From Bacteroides sp. (GTDB taxonomy: Bacteria > Bacteroidota > Bacteroidia > Bacteroidales > Bacteroidaceae): a DNA stretch of 64,000 bases. Every line of letters starts with the position of its first letter. Positions within the stretch are counted from its first letter, which is position 1. A model generated the notes under the pieces. The model did no database searches. It had not been told where the DNA came from and was given only the letters and a program-made list of their open reading frames with translations. The stretch covers positions 1 through 64,000 of the forward strand of contig JAFURM010000032.1 of the NCBI GenBank assembly GCA_017471925.1, in the 5' to 3' direction. This document shows, in pieces, positions 7,919 through 17,202 of this stretch. The position numbers and the translations under genes are program-made.

Positions 7919-8392
7919 TCATTTCACCTGAATAATGTCATAGTTCAGGTTGCTGACCGACTCTTGCAGGCTGTCGTTGGAGAGGCGGAGCGTGGTGTCG
8001 TTCACTACGACGAAGTAGAGCGGAGCGTCACCGTTGTCGGGTGTCAGTTTGTAGGCCGTCTTGTGCTGCTTGTTCACGTTCTTGTGCACCACTTCCTTCT
8101 TGCCCTTGCTGGTGAAACTCTTGTGCTTGCCCGAGCCGTCGGCGTCCAGGTAGTTCATGACCAGCGTATAGCCGCTTTCGCCGTTGGGCCCGATGCTGTC
8201 CACGCTCAGGACATACTCAATGCCCGAGCCGTCGGCTGCGGGAAGGATGCCTTCGTATATGGCTACGGCAGAGGAGTCGTTGCCAATCACCAGCATTTCG
8301 CTTTCGTCTACAGGAGGATTGTCCGAGGCTCCCTTGGATTGGCAGGAGAGCAATGCAGCGATGAGGGCTGCACACATCATTACTTTTTTCAT
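7919..8392 (-). CDS. NlpE-like lipoprotein without the usual cysteine pair
   Basis: A 157-residue protein with a lipoprotein signal peptide (KKVMMCAALIAALLSC, lipid Cys at about 17) and one NlpE N-terminal-like beta-barrel domain: YEGILPAADGSGIEYVLSVD near residues 46-65, then GYTLVMNYL and YFVVVNDTTLRLSN. In NlpE proteins the loop usually reads LPCADCxGI; here both cysteines are replaced (Ala and Gly), so a copper- or redox-sensing Cys pair is absent. It probably sits in the periplasmic leaflet as a small envelope or stress lipoprotein. It is separated by about 140 nt from the S41 homologue upstream on the same strand. The homology call is from motif memory; the role is not known. Confidence 0.7.
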   Translation of the reverse strand: MKKVMMCAALIAALLSCQSKGASDNPPVDESEMLVIGNDSSAVAIYEGILPAADGSGIEYVLSVDSIGPNGESGYTLVMNYLDADGSGKHKSFTSKGKKEVVHKNVNKQHKTAYKLTPDNGDAPLYFVVVNDTTLRLSNDSLQESVSNLNYDIIQVK

Positions 8393-8532
8393 TGTTAAAG
8401 GTGTTTTTTTAGTTCATATTATGTGCCGTAGGCCCTTGCAGGCCGGGGCACGTTTGACTATTCACTATGGGCATCAGTGTTGCCCTACTCGCTTATAACA
8501 ATGAAGGAAGCGGTTTTGTTCGGGTGGAGGAG

Positions 8533-9798
8533 TCAGCGTGCGGACGGAGTGTCGGTGATGAGGGAGAGGGCGGCGTGCAGCAGTTCCTCGTCGGGGTTGC
8601 CCAGGGGAAGCACGCGGGTGAAGTCGCTCAGGGAGCTGACGGAGACATCGGGCTTGAAGCCACTGCTGTAGTCGGCCGTGCCGAGGGCGTTGAAGATTTC
8701 GCATACCACGAGGTTCAGGGTGTAGCGGAACTGCTCGGTAGAGAAACTCTCCAGGCCGTAGGGCACTCCCTTGGTGTTGGAACCGATGAGAATGACCTCC
8801 ATGTAGGGCTTCAGTCCGTTGATGAGCATCTCGGCCGCTCCGGCGGTGGCATTGCCCGTCAGGATGTAGAGGGTGGGGAGGTTGAGGTTGACGCCGGCTT
8901 TGGGCTGGGCGGTGTTCAGCAGGAGTTCACCGTTGCGGGCACTCTGCTTGGTGCTGTATTGCAGGGTGGCGAAGGGCTGTCCCGAACTTGCTGCAGGAGC
9001 CAGGAGGTCGGCCACTTGGCTGACGCTCTCCATGCTGCCACGGTCGTTGTAGCGGAGATCCAGGACGAGATGTTGCACGGAAACGTCGCGGCATTCGCGG
9101 GCAAAGGCTGCGAGGGGCTCAATCGCTTCGGGCAGGAAGTTGTTGCAGAGGATGTAGCCCACGTGGCCGGCCTCGGTGGAGAGGATGGTGCTCACGGGCA
9201 CGGAGGTCTCCGTGAGGGGGCGTGCGGCAGGCAGGGCGGTGGTGCGCTCCTTCTGCACGGCATAGCTCTCTTCGCCGTCGGCAGAGAGCTGCTTGGCATA
9301 TTTGCCCAGCTGCAGCTTGTGCTGCAGACCGTCGGTCAGCAGGGATTCCTTCTTGCGGGTGATGTAGTTATCGTCCACCTGCATAATCCATTCGCCACGT
9401 TGCAGGCCGGCTTCGGAGGCCGGCGAGTCGGGCACGACGTAGGTGATGAGGGCGTTATAGGCCGTGTCGTTGCCCGCAACGCGGTAGAGTGCATAGTCGA
9501 AACCATAGCCGCTCAGCAACGTGCCGCTCAGGGTGTCAATGGAAGAGTAGTTCTTGTCCTTGGTGGAGATGGCCTTTTTGAGGAAGGTGGCCGGTGCCTG
9601 AAAATAGTTCAGCTCGTTGAAGGTGGGCATCTCTTCGCTCCACAGGTATTCTTCGCGCATGATGCTGTCTATCCAGAGGTCTCGTCCGGTGTAGGGATAA
9701 TATTCGGGCCAACGGTTCTCTCCGCAGGAGAAGAGGCTCGTCAGGGTGAGTAGGCTTAGTAAAGGAAGGAGCAGTATGCCTTTTCTTTTCGTCTGCAT
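8533..9798 (-). CDS. S41 (C-terminal processing) peptidase homologue, probably inactive; lipoprotein
   Basis: A 421-residue protein starting MQTKRKGILLLPLLSL with a lipobox ending LTSLFSC, so anchored in the envelope. It has an N-terminal helical region (DLWIDSIMREEYLWSEEMP), a PDZ domain (VVPDSPASEAGLQRGEWIMQ, about residues 130-150) and an S41 protease core (LDLRYNDRGSMESVSQVADL). In active S41 enzymes the nucleophile lies in T-A-S-A-S-E and the base in T-x-G-K about 25 residues later. Here these positions read TAGAAE and SNTKGVPYG, so both the catalytic Ser and the Lys are missing. It is likely a pseudoprotease that binds peptides through its PDZ. ATG at 9798 is preferred; 9804 would add two residues. 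Confidence 0.8.
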   Translation of the reverse strand: MQTKRKGILLLPLLSLLTLTSLFSCGENRWPEYYPYTGRDLWIDSIMREEYLWSEEMPTFNELNYFQAPATFLKKAISTKDKNYSSIDTLSGTLLSGYGFDYALYRVAGNDTAYNALITYVVPDSPASEAGLQRGEWIMQVDDNYITRKKESLLTDGLQHKLQLGKYAKQLSADGEESYAVQKERTTALPAARPLTETSVPVSTILSTEAGHVGYILCNNFLPEAIEPLAAFARECRDVSVQHLVLDLRYNDRGSMESVSQVADLLAPAASSGQPFATLQYSTKQSARNGELLLNTAQPKAGVNLNLPTLYILTGNATAGAAEMLINGLKPYMEVILIGSNTKGVPYGLESFSTEQFRYTLNLVVCEIFNALGTADYSSGFKPDVSVSSLSDFTRVLPLGNPDEELLHAALSLITDTPSAR

Positions 9799-9915
9799 GT
9801 ACATCTCTATTTGGTTTTCGCTTGCAAATGTAGCGAATAGTTCGGAAAACTCCACTGCAAAGCGTCCTTTTTGTACGATTTGCAGTGGAGAATACAGTGG
9901 GGAGCGGCTTCCGGA

Positions 9916-10509
9916 CTACCAGGAGCGTCCTTTGAAAATGGAGGATTGCTCTAAGGGAACGAGGTTGCCGTTCAGGGTCATGGTGTTGTTGTTGAAGTTG
10001 GGGCTGATGGAGACCGTGGCCGTGTTGCTGCCGCTGTAGAGGGTGACGAAAATCTGTGCCGAGATGCCGATGCCCTGGATGCTGAAGTTGCAGTTCACGT
10101 TGCCCTTCTTGTCGGTAGTGGTCTGCATGTCGGACACGGTGCCGTCCACCGTGACCCCTCCGATGCCGTTGGGGCCGGGATAGACGGTGTTGAAGGCCAC
10201 CTGCACGGTGCCGTTGCTCTTGTTCACCAGCACGAAGTTGGTGTTGGAGTTCACGAAGGCCGTCTGTCCGTTGCGAAACTGCACTTGATTGGCTTCCAGC
10301 ACAAACTGGTTGTCCTTGATGGCTGCCACGGCATCCTCATAGGAAATCTCGTTTTCTACTTGCTCCTCGGCTTTCAGGCGGGCGCGTTCAGCGTCTCGTT
10401 TGGCTTTGCGCTCGGCCCTTCGCTGGGCCGAACTGCTCTCTTGTGCATAGAGACTGCCGGCAATGGTGCCGACCAGCAGCAATGCTGCCATTGCAATAAA
10501 CTTTTTCAT
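9916..10509 (-). CDS. DUF4251 family exported protein
   Basis: A 197-residue protein with an N-terminal signal peptide (MKKFIAMAALLLVGTIAGSLYA), a charged helical linker rich in Arg, Lys, Glu and Ala (QRRAERKAKRDAERARLKAE), and a beta-rich DUF4251 domain from about residue 65: FVLEANQVQFRNGQTAFVNS, GPNGIGGVTVDGTVSDM, GIGISAQIFVTLYSGSN and the conserved end LEQSSIFKGRSW. The function of this Bacteroidales-specific family is not established; it is secreted to the periplasm or surface. ATG at 10509 gives the best signal peptide; an in-frame ATG at 10533 adds eight residues. Confidence 0.85.
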   Translation of the reverse strand: MKKFIAMAALLLVGTIAGSLYAQESSSAQRRAERKAKRDAERARLKAEEQVENEISYEDAVAAIKDNQFVLEANQVQFRNGQTAFVNSNTNFVLVNKSNGTVQVAFNTVYPGPNGIGGVTVDGTVSDMQTTTDKKGNVNCNFSIQGIGISAQIFVTLYSGSNTATVSISPNFNNNTMTLNGNLVPLEQSSIFKGRSW

Positions 10510-10589
10510 AATTCTCCTTTCGTTTAGGTTCATATCATTTGTTCGCTATTGCTCTCCTAAACAAACGGGGGAGAAGAATGTTCGCGGCA

Positions 10590-12002
10590 TCATCCGTTAT
10601 CTTTGATTTTCTTCTTGTACTGTTCGAAGCGTGCCGTGATGTCGCGCACGAAGTTGTAGGTCTCTATGCCGCGGAAGTAGCCGTTTCTGCAGACGGGGTC
10701 GCTGAAGTACTCCTCGTTGCTCTTCAGCAGGATGAAAGGCTCCACATTGTCGCGCCACACGTTCTTGTCCTTGCCGTATTTCTCGGCCAGGGCAATGGCA
10801 TCCAGCACGTGTCCGATGCCGGAGTTGTAGGAGGCCAGCACAAAATTGATACGCTCCTCGGCGGGAATCCGGGCAAAACTCTTGTTCATGATGCCGATGT
10901 ACTTCACGGCTGCCTTGATGCTCTCCTCGGGGTTTTGCTCCTTGCCTTCGGGCACTCCCATGGCACGTGCCGTGGCAGGCATCAGCTGCATCAGTCCCTT
11001 GGCACCTGCCCAGGAGACGGCGGTGGTGTCGAAGTTGGACTCGGTATAGGCCAGCGACGCCAGCAGCCGCCAGTCCCAGTCTATCTCTGCGGCATATTTC
11101 TTGAACAGCTCGTCATAGTGGGAAATCTTTCCTTCGCGCAGCGAGAGGATGGGAGAGTGGGGGGTAGCCTTGGCCGTTTCGAAGTATCGTTTCGCACTGG
11201 CGGTGTAGGCGGGCGAGGTGAGGTTCTCCCGATGCCACTGGTTGGCCACGGCAGCCAGGTAGGGGGAATCCTTGCGCACGGCCCATGAGGCCCGCTGGTC
11301 GAAGCTGATGGAGAGGCCGATGTTCAGGTTGGGGTAGTAGGTCTTGTTGAGCTGGGCCAGGTCGTTGTCGGCCACGGTATAGGGAATCTTGCCCTGCGCC
11401 ACCTGTGCGATGAGGTCTTCCACGGTGATGCTGTCGTTGGTCACTTCATGGATGAGGATGCCTCCTCCCAACTCTTCGTTGAGGTTCACGAGTCGGTTGT
11501 AGTACTTGCCCGGCTTGACGTATACCTCCTTGCCCACCAGTTGGGTGACATCCTTCAGCGGGGCGGAGCCGATGCGGTTGCGCTGCACGATGACCTGATG
11601 GGTAATGACCTCTTCACCACAGTAGATGAGGCTGTCCTTCCACTCCTTCGTGATGGGCAGGTTGTAGGCAATGAGGTCGCCCCTGCCGGCCAGCAGAGCG
11701 CTGATGAGCTGGGGCACACTGTTGGCCACCTCGATGCGCAGCTTCACGCCGAGAAAGCGGGCAAACTGTTCGCTGAGTTCATACTGGAAGCCCATCTCCT
11801 GGCCACGATAGTTGAAGTAGGTGGTAGAACTGTAGAGCGTCAGTACCACCAGTTCTCCTCTCTCCTTGATTCGTTGCAGGTCGTTCAGTTCGCTTGCCGG
11901 TGTTTCCGGAGAGGGACGGTGGCGGCAGGCGTACAGCACTGACAGCAGGCCAACGGTCAGCAGCAGGAGAGGAAGCAGACGTGTACGGAGCCCCCTTTTC
12001 AT
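10590..12002 (-). CDS. Membrane-bound lytic murein transglycosylase, MltF type
   Basis: A 470-residue envelope enzyme that cleaves peptidoglycan glycan strands to anhydromuropeptides. The N-terminus MKRGLRTRLLPLLLLTVGLL ends in a lipobox-like VLYAC. Residues about 45-270 form a solute-binding-protein (SBP_bac_3) domain (GELVVLTLYSSTTYFNYRGQ). Residues about 300-460 form the SLT domain with the catalytic Glu in LAYTESNFDTTAVSWAGAKG, followed by LMQLMPATA and VLASYNSGIGHVLDA. This two-domain order is that of MltF. ATG at 12002 overlaps the udk stop by 4 nt (ATGA), so the genes are coupled; a longer frame to 12128 is only udk in another frame. Confidence 0.88.
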   Translation of the reverse strand: MKRGLRTRLLPLLLLTVGLLSVLYACRHRPSPETPASELNDLQRIKERGELVVLTLYSSTTYFNYRGQEMGFQYELSEQFARFLGVKLRIEVANSVPQLISALLAGRGDLIAYNLPITKEWKDSLIYCGEEVITHQVIVQRNRIGSAPLKDVTQLVGKEVYVKPGKYYNRLVNLNEELGGGILIHEVTNDSITVEDLIAQVAQGKIPYTVADNDLAQLNKTYYPNLNIGLSISFDQRASWAVRKDSPYLAAVANQWHRENLTSPAYTASAKRYFETAKATPHSPILSLREGKISHYDELFKKYAAEIDWDWRLLASLAYTESNFDTTAVSWAGAKGLMQLMPATARAMGVPEGKEQNPEESIKAAVKYIGIMNKSFARIPAEERINFVLASYNSGIGHVLDAIALAEKYGKDKNVWRDNVEPFILLKSNEEYFSDPVCRNGYFRGIETYNFVRDITARFEQYKKKIKDNG

Positions 12003-12640
12003 GGCTGGCAGGTATTGGCAACGGGCACGTCGGGCGTGATGTGCTTCCGGATATACATGGTGAGAATCTCTATGGCCACACGGTTGTTGCCCCCTTCGGG
12101 CACGATGAGGTCGGCATAGCGTTTGCAAGGCTCGATGAACTGCATGTGCATGGGCTTCAGCACCCGGGTGTAACGTTCCATCACGGCCTCGGCCGTTCGT
12201 CCGCGCTCCAGCATGTCCCGCTGTATGACGCGAATCAGACGGTCGTCAGGGTCGGCATCGACGAATATCTTCAGATCCATCATCTGTCGCAGGGTATCGT
12301 CACACAGGGCCAGAATGCCCTCCACGAGGATGACGTTGCGCGGCTCGATGTGAATCGTCTCGGGCTGTCGCGTGCAGGTCAGGTAGGAGTAGGTGGGCTG
12401 TTCGATGCTTTCCCCCCGTTTCAGTTGGGCAATGTGGTTCGACAGCAACTCCCAGTCGAAGGCATCGGGATGGTCGAAGTTGATGTTCTGACGCTCTTCC
12501 ACAGGTACATGGCTGCTATCCTTGTAGTAGGAGTCCTGGGGCAGCAACACGACGTCGCCGGCCGGCAGCTTTTCAATAATCTTGCGTACAACGGTGGTCT
12601 TTCCTGAACCGGTTCCGCCTGCAATTCCGATAATTAACAT
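11999..12640 (-). CDS. udk: Uridine kinase
   Basis: Phosphorylates uridine and cytidine with ATP or GTP in pyrimidine salvage; cytoplasmic, 213 residues. The Walker A motif GIAGGTGSGKTTVVRKI is at residues 5-21, followed by LLPQDSYYKD, the family motif NFDHPDAFDWELL, and the base-recognition and lid segments (VILVEGILAL, FVDADPDDRLIRVIQRD). ATG at 12640 gives the family-typical start directly before the P-loop; an upstream ATG at 12673 adds 11 residues. Coupling to the transglycosylase gene is by a 4-nt overlap. Confidence 0.93.
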   Translation of the reverse strand: MLIIGIAGGTGSGKTTVVRKIIEKLPAGDVVLLPQDSYYKDSSHVPVEERQNINFDHPDAFDWELLSNHIAQLKRGESIEQPTYSYLTCTRQPETIHIEPRNVILVEGILALCDDTLRQMMDLKIFVDADPDDRLIRVIQRDMLERGRTAEAVMERYTRVLKPMHMQFIEPCKRYADLIVPEGGNNRVAIEILTMYIRKHITPDVPVANTCQP

Positions 12641-12751
12641 CTGTTTTCCTTTTATATATGGTGCATATTCCAAACAAAACCATTACTTTTGCGCCCATAT
12701 TGTGCGCTTATTGGCTGACAAATATAAATATAAATCTTTAAAAAGCAAGAT

Positions 12752-13051
12752 ATGGTTAAACACATTGTTTTATTCAAACTGAAAGATGAGGTTCCCGCTG
12801 AGGAAAAACTTGCCGTGATGAAAGCCTTCAAGACGGCTATAGAGGCTCTGCCCGCCAAGATTGACGTCATTCGTAAAATAGAGGTGGGGCTGAACATCAA
12901 TCCGGCAGAGGCATGGCACATCGCCCTCTACAGCGAGTTTGACACGCTGGATGACGTGAAATACTATGCCACCCATCCCGACCATGTAGCTGCCGGCAAA
13001 CTGCTGGCCGCAGTGAAGGAGAACCGCGCCTGTGTGGACTATGAAATGTAA
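12752..13051 (+). CDS. Dabb (stress-responsive alpha/beta barrel) domain protein
   Basis: A 99-residue single-domain protein. The start MVKHIVLFKLKDEVPAEEK and the internal HIALYSEFDTLDDVKYYATH match the Dabb ferredoxin-like fold, which forms dimers with an enclosed cavity. Bacterial members are mostly uncharacterised; plant homologues are stress-induced or act as cyclases. A -7-like TACTTTTG (12684-12691) lies 60 nt upstream. dsbD follows after 20 nt, so the two are probably cotranscribed. Confidence 0.85.
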   Translation: MVKHIVLFKLKDEVPAEEKLAVMKAFKTAIEALPAKIDVIRKIEVGLNINPAEAWHIALYSEFDTLDDVKYYATHPDHVAAGKLLAAVKENRACVDYEM

Positions 13052-13071
13052 AACACTATAAAAGGACTACG

Positions 13072-15090
13072 ATGAAGAAAAGCGTATTTTCGATTCTGAT
13101 GCTCCTGTGGGCCGTGGTGTCGCAGGCGCAGATTCAGGACCCCGTGCAGTTTGCTACGGCTTTGAAGAAACTGTCGGCCACCGAATTGGAGGTGGTCTTC
13201 ACCGCTACGATAGATGCCGGCTGGCATGTCTATTCTACAGACTTGGGCGATGGCCCCACCTCTGCCACTTTCCAGATTACGGAAATGAAAGGGGCCGAGC
13301 TGGATGGAAAGCTGAAGGCTGTGGGCAAAGAGATTGCCGTACACGACGAGATGTTCAACATGCAGGTGCGCTATTTTGAACGCACGGCACAGTTCGTGCA
13401 GAAACTGAAACTTACGGGCGGTGCCTGGAAGGTGGAGGGCTACCTGGAATACGGTGCCTGCAATGATGAGAACTGTCTGCCTCCTACACCGATAGATTTC
13501 AGCTATTCGGGCGAAGCACCTGTGGCCAAGAGCGTTGACAAGAGCGAAGCCGACACGCAAACGGCTGCATCTGCAGCAGAAGCTTCCCCCGCTGCGGCAT
13601 CCGGAGCTGGCGATGGCACGGCAACCGAACCTGCGGCAACGGCAGATGCCGTGCAGACAGCGGACTATTGGCAGCCGGTCATTGACCAGATGCAGGGCTA
13701 CAGTGAGGAGAAACCCGGAGACCTTTCGTGGATATACATCTTCATCACAGGCTTCGCAGGCGGACTTGTGGCCCTGTTCACTCCTTGCGTATGGCCCATT
13801 ATCCCGATGACCGTCAGCTTCTTCATGAAGCGCAGCAAGGACAAGAAGAAGGGTATCCGTGATGCCTGGCTCTATGGCATCTCCATCGTGGTGATTTATG
13901 TGGTGCTGGGCCTGGCCGTGACGCTGGCTTTCGGTGCCAGTGCGCTGAACGCCCTCTCCACCAATGCCGTATTCAACATCCTCTTCTGCCTGTTGCTGGT
14001 GGTCTTTGCCGCCTCCTTCTTCGGTGCTTTCGAGATAACCCTGCCTTCCCGTTGGAGCAATGCCGTAGACAGCAAGGCCGAAGCGACGACCGGCTTGCTG
14101 AGCATCTTCCTGATGGCTTTTGTGCTTTGCCTGGTCTCCTTCTCCTGTACAGGTCCCATCATCGGTTTCCTCCTGGTACAGGTCTCCACGATGGGCAATG
14201 TAGCCGGTCCGGCCATCGGTATGCTGGGCTTTGCCATTGCCCTGGCCCTACCTTTCACGTTGTTTGCCATGTTCCCTTCCTGGCTGAAGGCCATGCCCAA
14301 GTCGGGCGGATGGATGAATGTCATCAAGGTGACACTGGGCTTTATCGAACTGGCCTTTGCTCTGAAGTTCCTCTCTGTGGCCGACCTGGCCTATGGATGG
14401 CGCATCCTGGATAGGGAGACCTTCTTGGCCATCTGGATTGTGCTGTTTGCCTTGCTGGGCTTTTACCTGCTGGGCAAAATCAAGTTCCCTCATGACGATG
14501 ACGACACGAAGGTCAGTGTGCCCCGTTTCTTCCTGGCCTTTGCTTCGCTGGCTTTTGCCGTATATATGGTGCCCGGCCTGTGGGGTGCTCCGCTGAAGGC
14601 TGTCAGTGCCTTTACGCCCCCCATGAACACGCAAGACTTCAACCTCTATGCCAACGAGGTGCATCCCAAGTTCAAGGATTATGACGAAGGTATGGCCTAT
14701 GCCCGCCGCACGGGAAAGCCGGTGCTGGTGGACTTCACGGGATTCGGTTGCGTGAACTGCCGGAAGATGGAACTGGCCGTATGGATAGACCAGCGGGTCA
14801 GCAGCCTGATTAATGACGACTATGTGCTGATTTCCCTCTATGTGGACGACAAGACGCCGCTGCCCGAGCCTATCAAGGTGACGGAGAACGGCAAGGAGCG
14901 CACCTTGCGCACCATCGGTGACAAGTGGAGCTACCTGCAGCGCGTGAAGTTCGGCTATAATGCCCAGCCCTACTATGTCCTGCTGGACAATGACGGCAAT
15001 CCGCTGAACAACTCCTACTCCTTTGACGAAGATGTGCCCAAGTACATCGAGTTCCTGGAAACCGGACTGAAAAACTACAAGAAGCGATAA
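13072..15090 (+). CDS. dsbD: Thiol:disulfide interchange protein DsbD
   Basis: Inner-membrane reductant shuttle moving electrons from cytoplasmic thioredoxin to the periplasm; 672 residues with all three DsbD modules. A signal peptide is followed by an alpha domain with the Cys pair in GACNDENCLPP (Cys130, Cys135). A Pro/Ala-rich linker (about 160-200) leads to an eight-helix CcdA-like core with LFTPCVWPIIPM and VSFSCTGPIIGFL, which supply the two membrane cysteines. The C-terminal thioredoxin domain has the CxxC motif DFTGFGCVNCRKME (about residue 560). It lies between the Dabb gene (20 nt) and a dehydrogenase gene (34 nt) on the same strand. Confidence 0.93.
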   Translation: MKKSVFSILMLLWAVVSQAQIQDPVQFATALKKLSATELEVVFTATIDAGWHVYSTDLGDGPTSATFQITEMKGAELDGKLKAVGKEIAVHDEMFNMQVRYFERTAQFVQKLKLTGGAWKVEGYLEYGACNDENCLPPTPIDFSYSGEAPVAKSVDKSEADTQTAASAAEASPAAASGAGDGTATEPAATADAVQTADYWQPVIDQMQGYSEEKPGDLSWIYIFITGFAGGLVALFTPCVWPIIPMTVSFFMKRSKDKKKGIRDAWLYGISIVVIYVVLGLAVTLAFGASALNALSTNAVFNILFCLLLVVFAASFFGAFEITLPSRWSNAVDSKAEATTGLLSIFLMAFVLCLVSFSCTGPIIGFLLVQVSTMGNVAGPAIGMLGFAIALALPFTLFAMFPSWLKAMPKSGGWMNVIKVTLGFIELAFALKFLSVADLAYGWRILDRETFLAIWIVLFALLGFYLLGKIKFPHDDDDTKVSVPRFFLAFASLAFAVYMVPGLWGAPLKAVSAFTPPMNTQDFNLYANEVHPKFKDYDEGMAYARRTGKPVLVDFTGFGCVNCRKMELAVWIDQRVSSLINDDYVLISLYVDDKTPLPEPIKVTENGKERTLRTIGDKWSYLQRVKFGYNAQPYYVLLDNDGNPLNNSYSFDEDVPKYIEFLETGLKNYKKR

Positions 15091-15124
15091 GGACGTATCC
15101 CGACCACTGATAAAGCAAGAAAAG

Positions 15125-16084
15125 ATGAGCAAGATTTGTGTATTGGACGGTTACGCGGGCAATCCCGGTGACCTCTCTTGGGAACCTTTGAAAGCCTTGG
15201 GCGAGTGTGCAATCTATGACCGTACCACTCCCGAAGAGGTGCTGCAACGTGCGGCCGATGCCGAAGTGGTGCTGACCAACAAGGTCGTTCTCACGGCCGA
15301 GACGATGGCGGCACTGCCTGCGCTGAAGTACATCGGTGTGCTGGCCACGGGCTATAACATCGTGGATGTCGATGCCGCCCGTGAACGAGGCATCGTGGTG
15401 ACCAACATACCGGCCTACAGTACCGACTCGGTGGCGCAGATGGTGTTTGCCCACATCCTGAACATAGCCCAGCAGGTGCGCCACCATTCAGATGAGGTGC
15501 GTGCCGGCCGTTGGAGCAACAACAGCGACTTCTGTTTCTGGGACACGCCGCTCATGGAGCTACGGGGCAAGAAGATAGGCATCGTTGGCCTGGGACACAC
15601 GGGCTACATGACGGCACGTATCGCCATCGGCTTCGGCATGAAGGTCTATGCCTACACCTCCAAGTCGCCCTTCCAACTTCCTCCCGAAATCAAGAAACTG
15701 GAGCTGGACGAACTCTTCAGCAATTGTGACATCGTGAGCCTGCATTGCCCCCTGACGGAACAGACACGCCATCTGGTGAATGCCGGACGCCTGAAGCAGA
15801 TGAAGCCCACCGCCATCCTCATCAATACCGGACGCGGCCCATTGGTGAACGAACAGGAACTGGCCGATGCCCTGAACAGCGGCACCATCTATGCAGCCGG
15901 TGTGGATGTGCTCTCCGAAGAGCCGCCCCGTGCCGACAATCCCCTGCTCTCGGCACGCAACTGCTTCATCACCCCGCATATCGCTTGGGCCACCCGTGAA
16001 GCCCGCGAACGCCTGATGCAGGTGGCCGTGGAGAATGTACGGGGATTCCTGGAAGGAAAAGTCATCAACAACGTTGCGAAATAG
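15125..16084 (+). CDS. D-2-hydroxyacid dehydrogenase (NAD-dependent), glycerate-dehydrogenase type
   Basis: A 319-residue cytoplasmic oxidoreductase of the D-isomer-specific 2-hydroxyacid dehydrogenase family. The Rossmann motif is GIVGLGHTGYMTARIA (about 148-163). The catalytic Arg is in INTGRGPLVNEQEL, the Glu in VDVLSEEPP and the His in TPHIAWATREA. The substrate loop LATGYNIVDVDAARERG resembles hydroxypyruvate/glycerate dehydrogenases. The exact substrate cannot be told from sequence alone. The next gene starts 6 nt after its stop, suggesting an operon with the EEP-family protein. Confidence 0.88.
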   Translation: MSKICVLDGYAGNPGDLSWEPLKALGECAIYDRTTPEEVLQRAADAEVVLTNKVVLTAETMAALPALKYIGVLATGYNIVDVDAARERGIVVTNIPAYSTDSVAQMVFAHILNIAQQVRHHSDEVRAGRWSNNSDFCFWDTPLMELRGKKIGIVGLGHTGYMTARIAIGFGMKVYAYTSKSPFQLPPEIKKLELDELFSNCDIVSLHCPLTEQTRHLVNAGRLKQMKPTAILINTGRGPLVNEQELADALNSGTIYAAGVDVLSEEPPRADNPLLSARNCFITPHIAWATREARERLMQVAVENVRGFLEGKVINNVAK

Positions 16085-16090
16085 AACGAA

Positions 16091-17200
16091 ATGGGAAGAA
16101 CTGCTGTCGGAGGCCTCTTCCGCATCCTGCTGATAGCCGCTACCTGCCTGGTAGCGGCTGTCACCGTTTGTGGGGCATTCGCCGGACATTATGCTCCCGC
16201 AGAAAGCCGCTGGATGCCCCTGCTGGGCATGGCCGTACCGACATTGCTGGCGGTCAATCTGCTGGTTGCCCTCTGTTGGGCCTGGGCCAGGCAACGCTGG
16301 GTGTGGATTCCGCTTCTGGCCCTGCTTGCCAACTGGAACTACTTGTCGGCCGTGCTGCAGGTGGGTTGGCCGGACCGTCTACCTGCCGAAGTGACCGCCT
16401 CGCGTCCTCATCCCATGGGCTATCTGACGGTAGCCACCTACAACGTGCAGCACTTCGGTAGCGAGATAACCGGTTATTCCTGTCGTGAACTGGCCCGCTA
16501 CATGGAGCAGGAGCGGGTAGATATCCTCTGCTTTCAGGAGTTCGGAGACAATCCCAGCTTCACCTTAGACAGCCTGAAGCACACGCTGCGCCATTGGCCC
16601 CATGCCTTTATCATGGATGCCGATTCCATTCGGGGCGTATTACCCCTGGCTGTCTTCAGCCGTTTCCCCCTGACCCATACGGAGTTCATCACCTATACCG
16701 GCAGTGCCAACTGCAGCATGCAGTGCGACCTGATATTGGAGGAAGATACCGTGCGCCTGCTGAACAACCACCTGCAGACCACCAACGTCGGACAGAAGCG
16801 GCGCAAGTGGAAACGTGCCATGGTAGCGGCCCAGGACATGCGCCATGAAGCCGAGGTGATGCAGGATGCCGCCGGAACCCTTCACGACAATTTCATGAAA
16901 CGGGCGATGCAGACCGACAGTATCTGCCGACGCATCGCCGACAGTCCCTATCCTGTCGTGGTTTGCGGAGATTTCAACTCCTTGCCCTCCTCCTATACCT
17001 ACCATCGCCTGAGCGACCTCCTGGATGATGGCTTCCGAACGGCTGGAAATGGCTACATGTACACCTACCGCTATGCGAAACGGATGCTGAGGATAGACTA
17101 CATCTTCCATTCGCCCGCGTTGGAGGGAGTGCATTACTATTCGCCCGACCTGGAGTTGTGCAGCGACCACAATCCGGTCATATTCACCCTGAAACTCTGA
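16091..17200 (+). CDS. Membrane-anchored endonuclease/exonuclease/phosphatase family protein
   Basis: A 369-residue protein with two to three N-terminal hydrophobic segments (about residues 8-30, 40-63 and 68-85) and a C-terminal EEP domain from about residue 110. EEP landmarks are VATYNVQHFG, the metal Glu in ILCFQEFGDN, LLNNHLQTT, the metal/catalytic pair in VVCGDFNSLPSSYTY, and the terminal His in LCSDHNPVIFTL. The domain would face the periplasm. EEP enzymes cleave phosphodiesters in nucleic acids, phospholipids or sphingolipids; the substrate here is unknown. The next gene follows within 3 nt. Confidence 0.87.
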   Translation: MGRTAVGGLFRILLIAATCLVAAVTVCGAFAGHYAPAESRWMPLLGMAVPTLLAVNLLVALCWAWARQRWVWIPLLALLANWNYLSAVLQVGWPDRLPAEVTASRPHPMGYLTVATYNVQHFGSEITGYSCRELARYMEQERVDILCFQEFGDNPSFTLDSLKHTLRHWPHAFIMDADSIRGVLPLAVFSRFPLTHTEFITYTGSANCSMQCDLILEEDTVRLLNNHLQTTNVGQKRRKWKRAMVAAQDMRHEAEVMQDAAGTLHDNFMKRAMQTDSICRRIADSPYPVVVCGDFNSLPSSYTYHRLSDLLDDGFRTAGNGYMYTYRYAKRMLRIDYIFHSPALEGVHYYSPDLELCSDHNPVIFTLKL

Positions 17201-17202
17201 AA

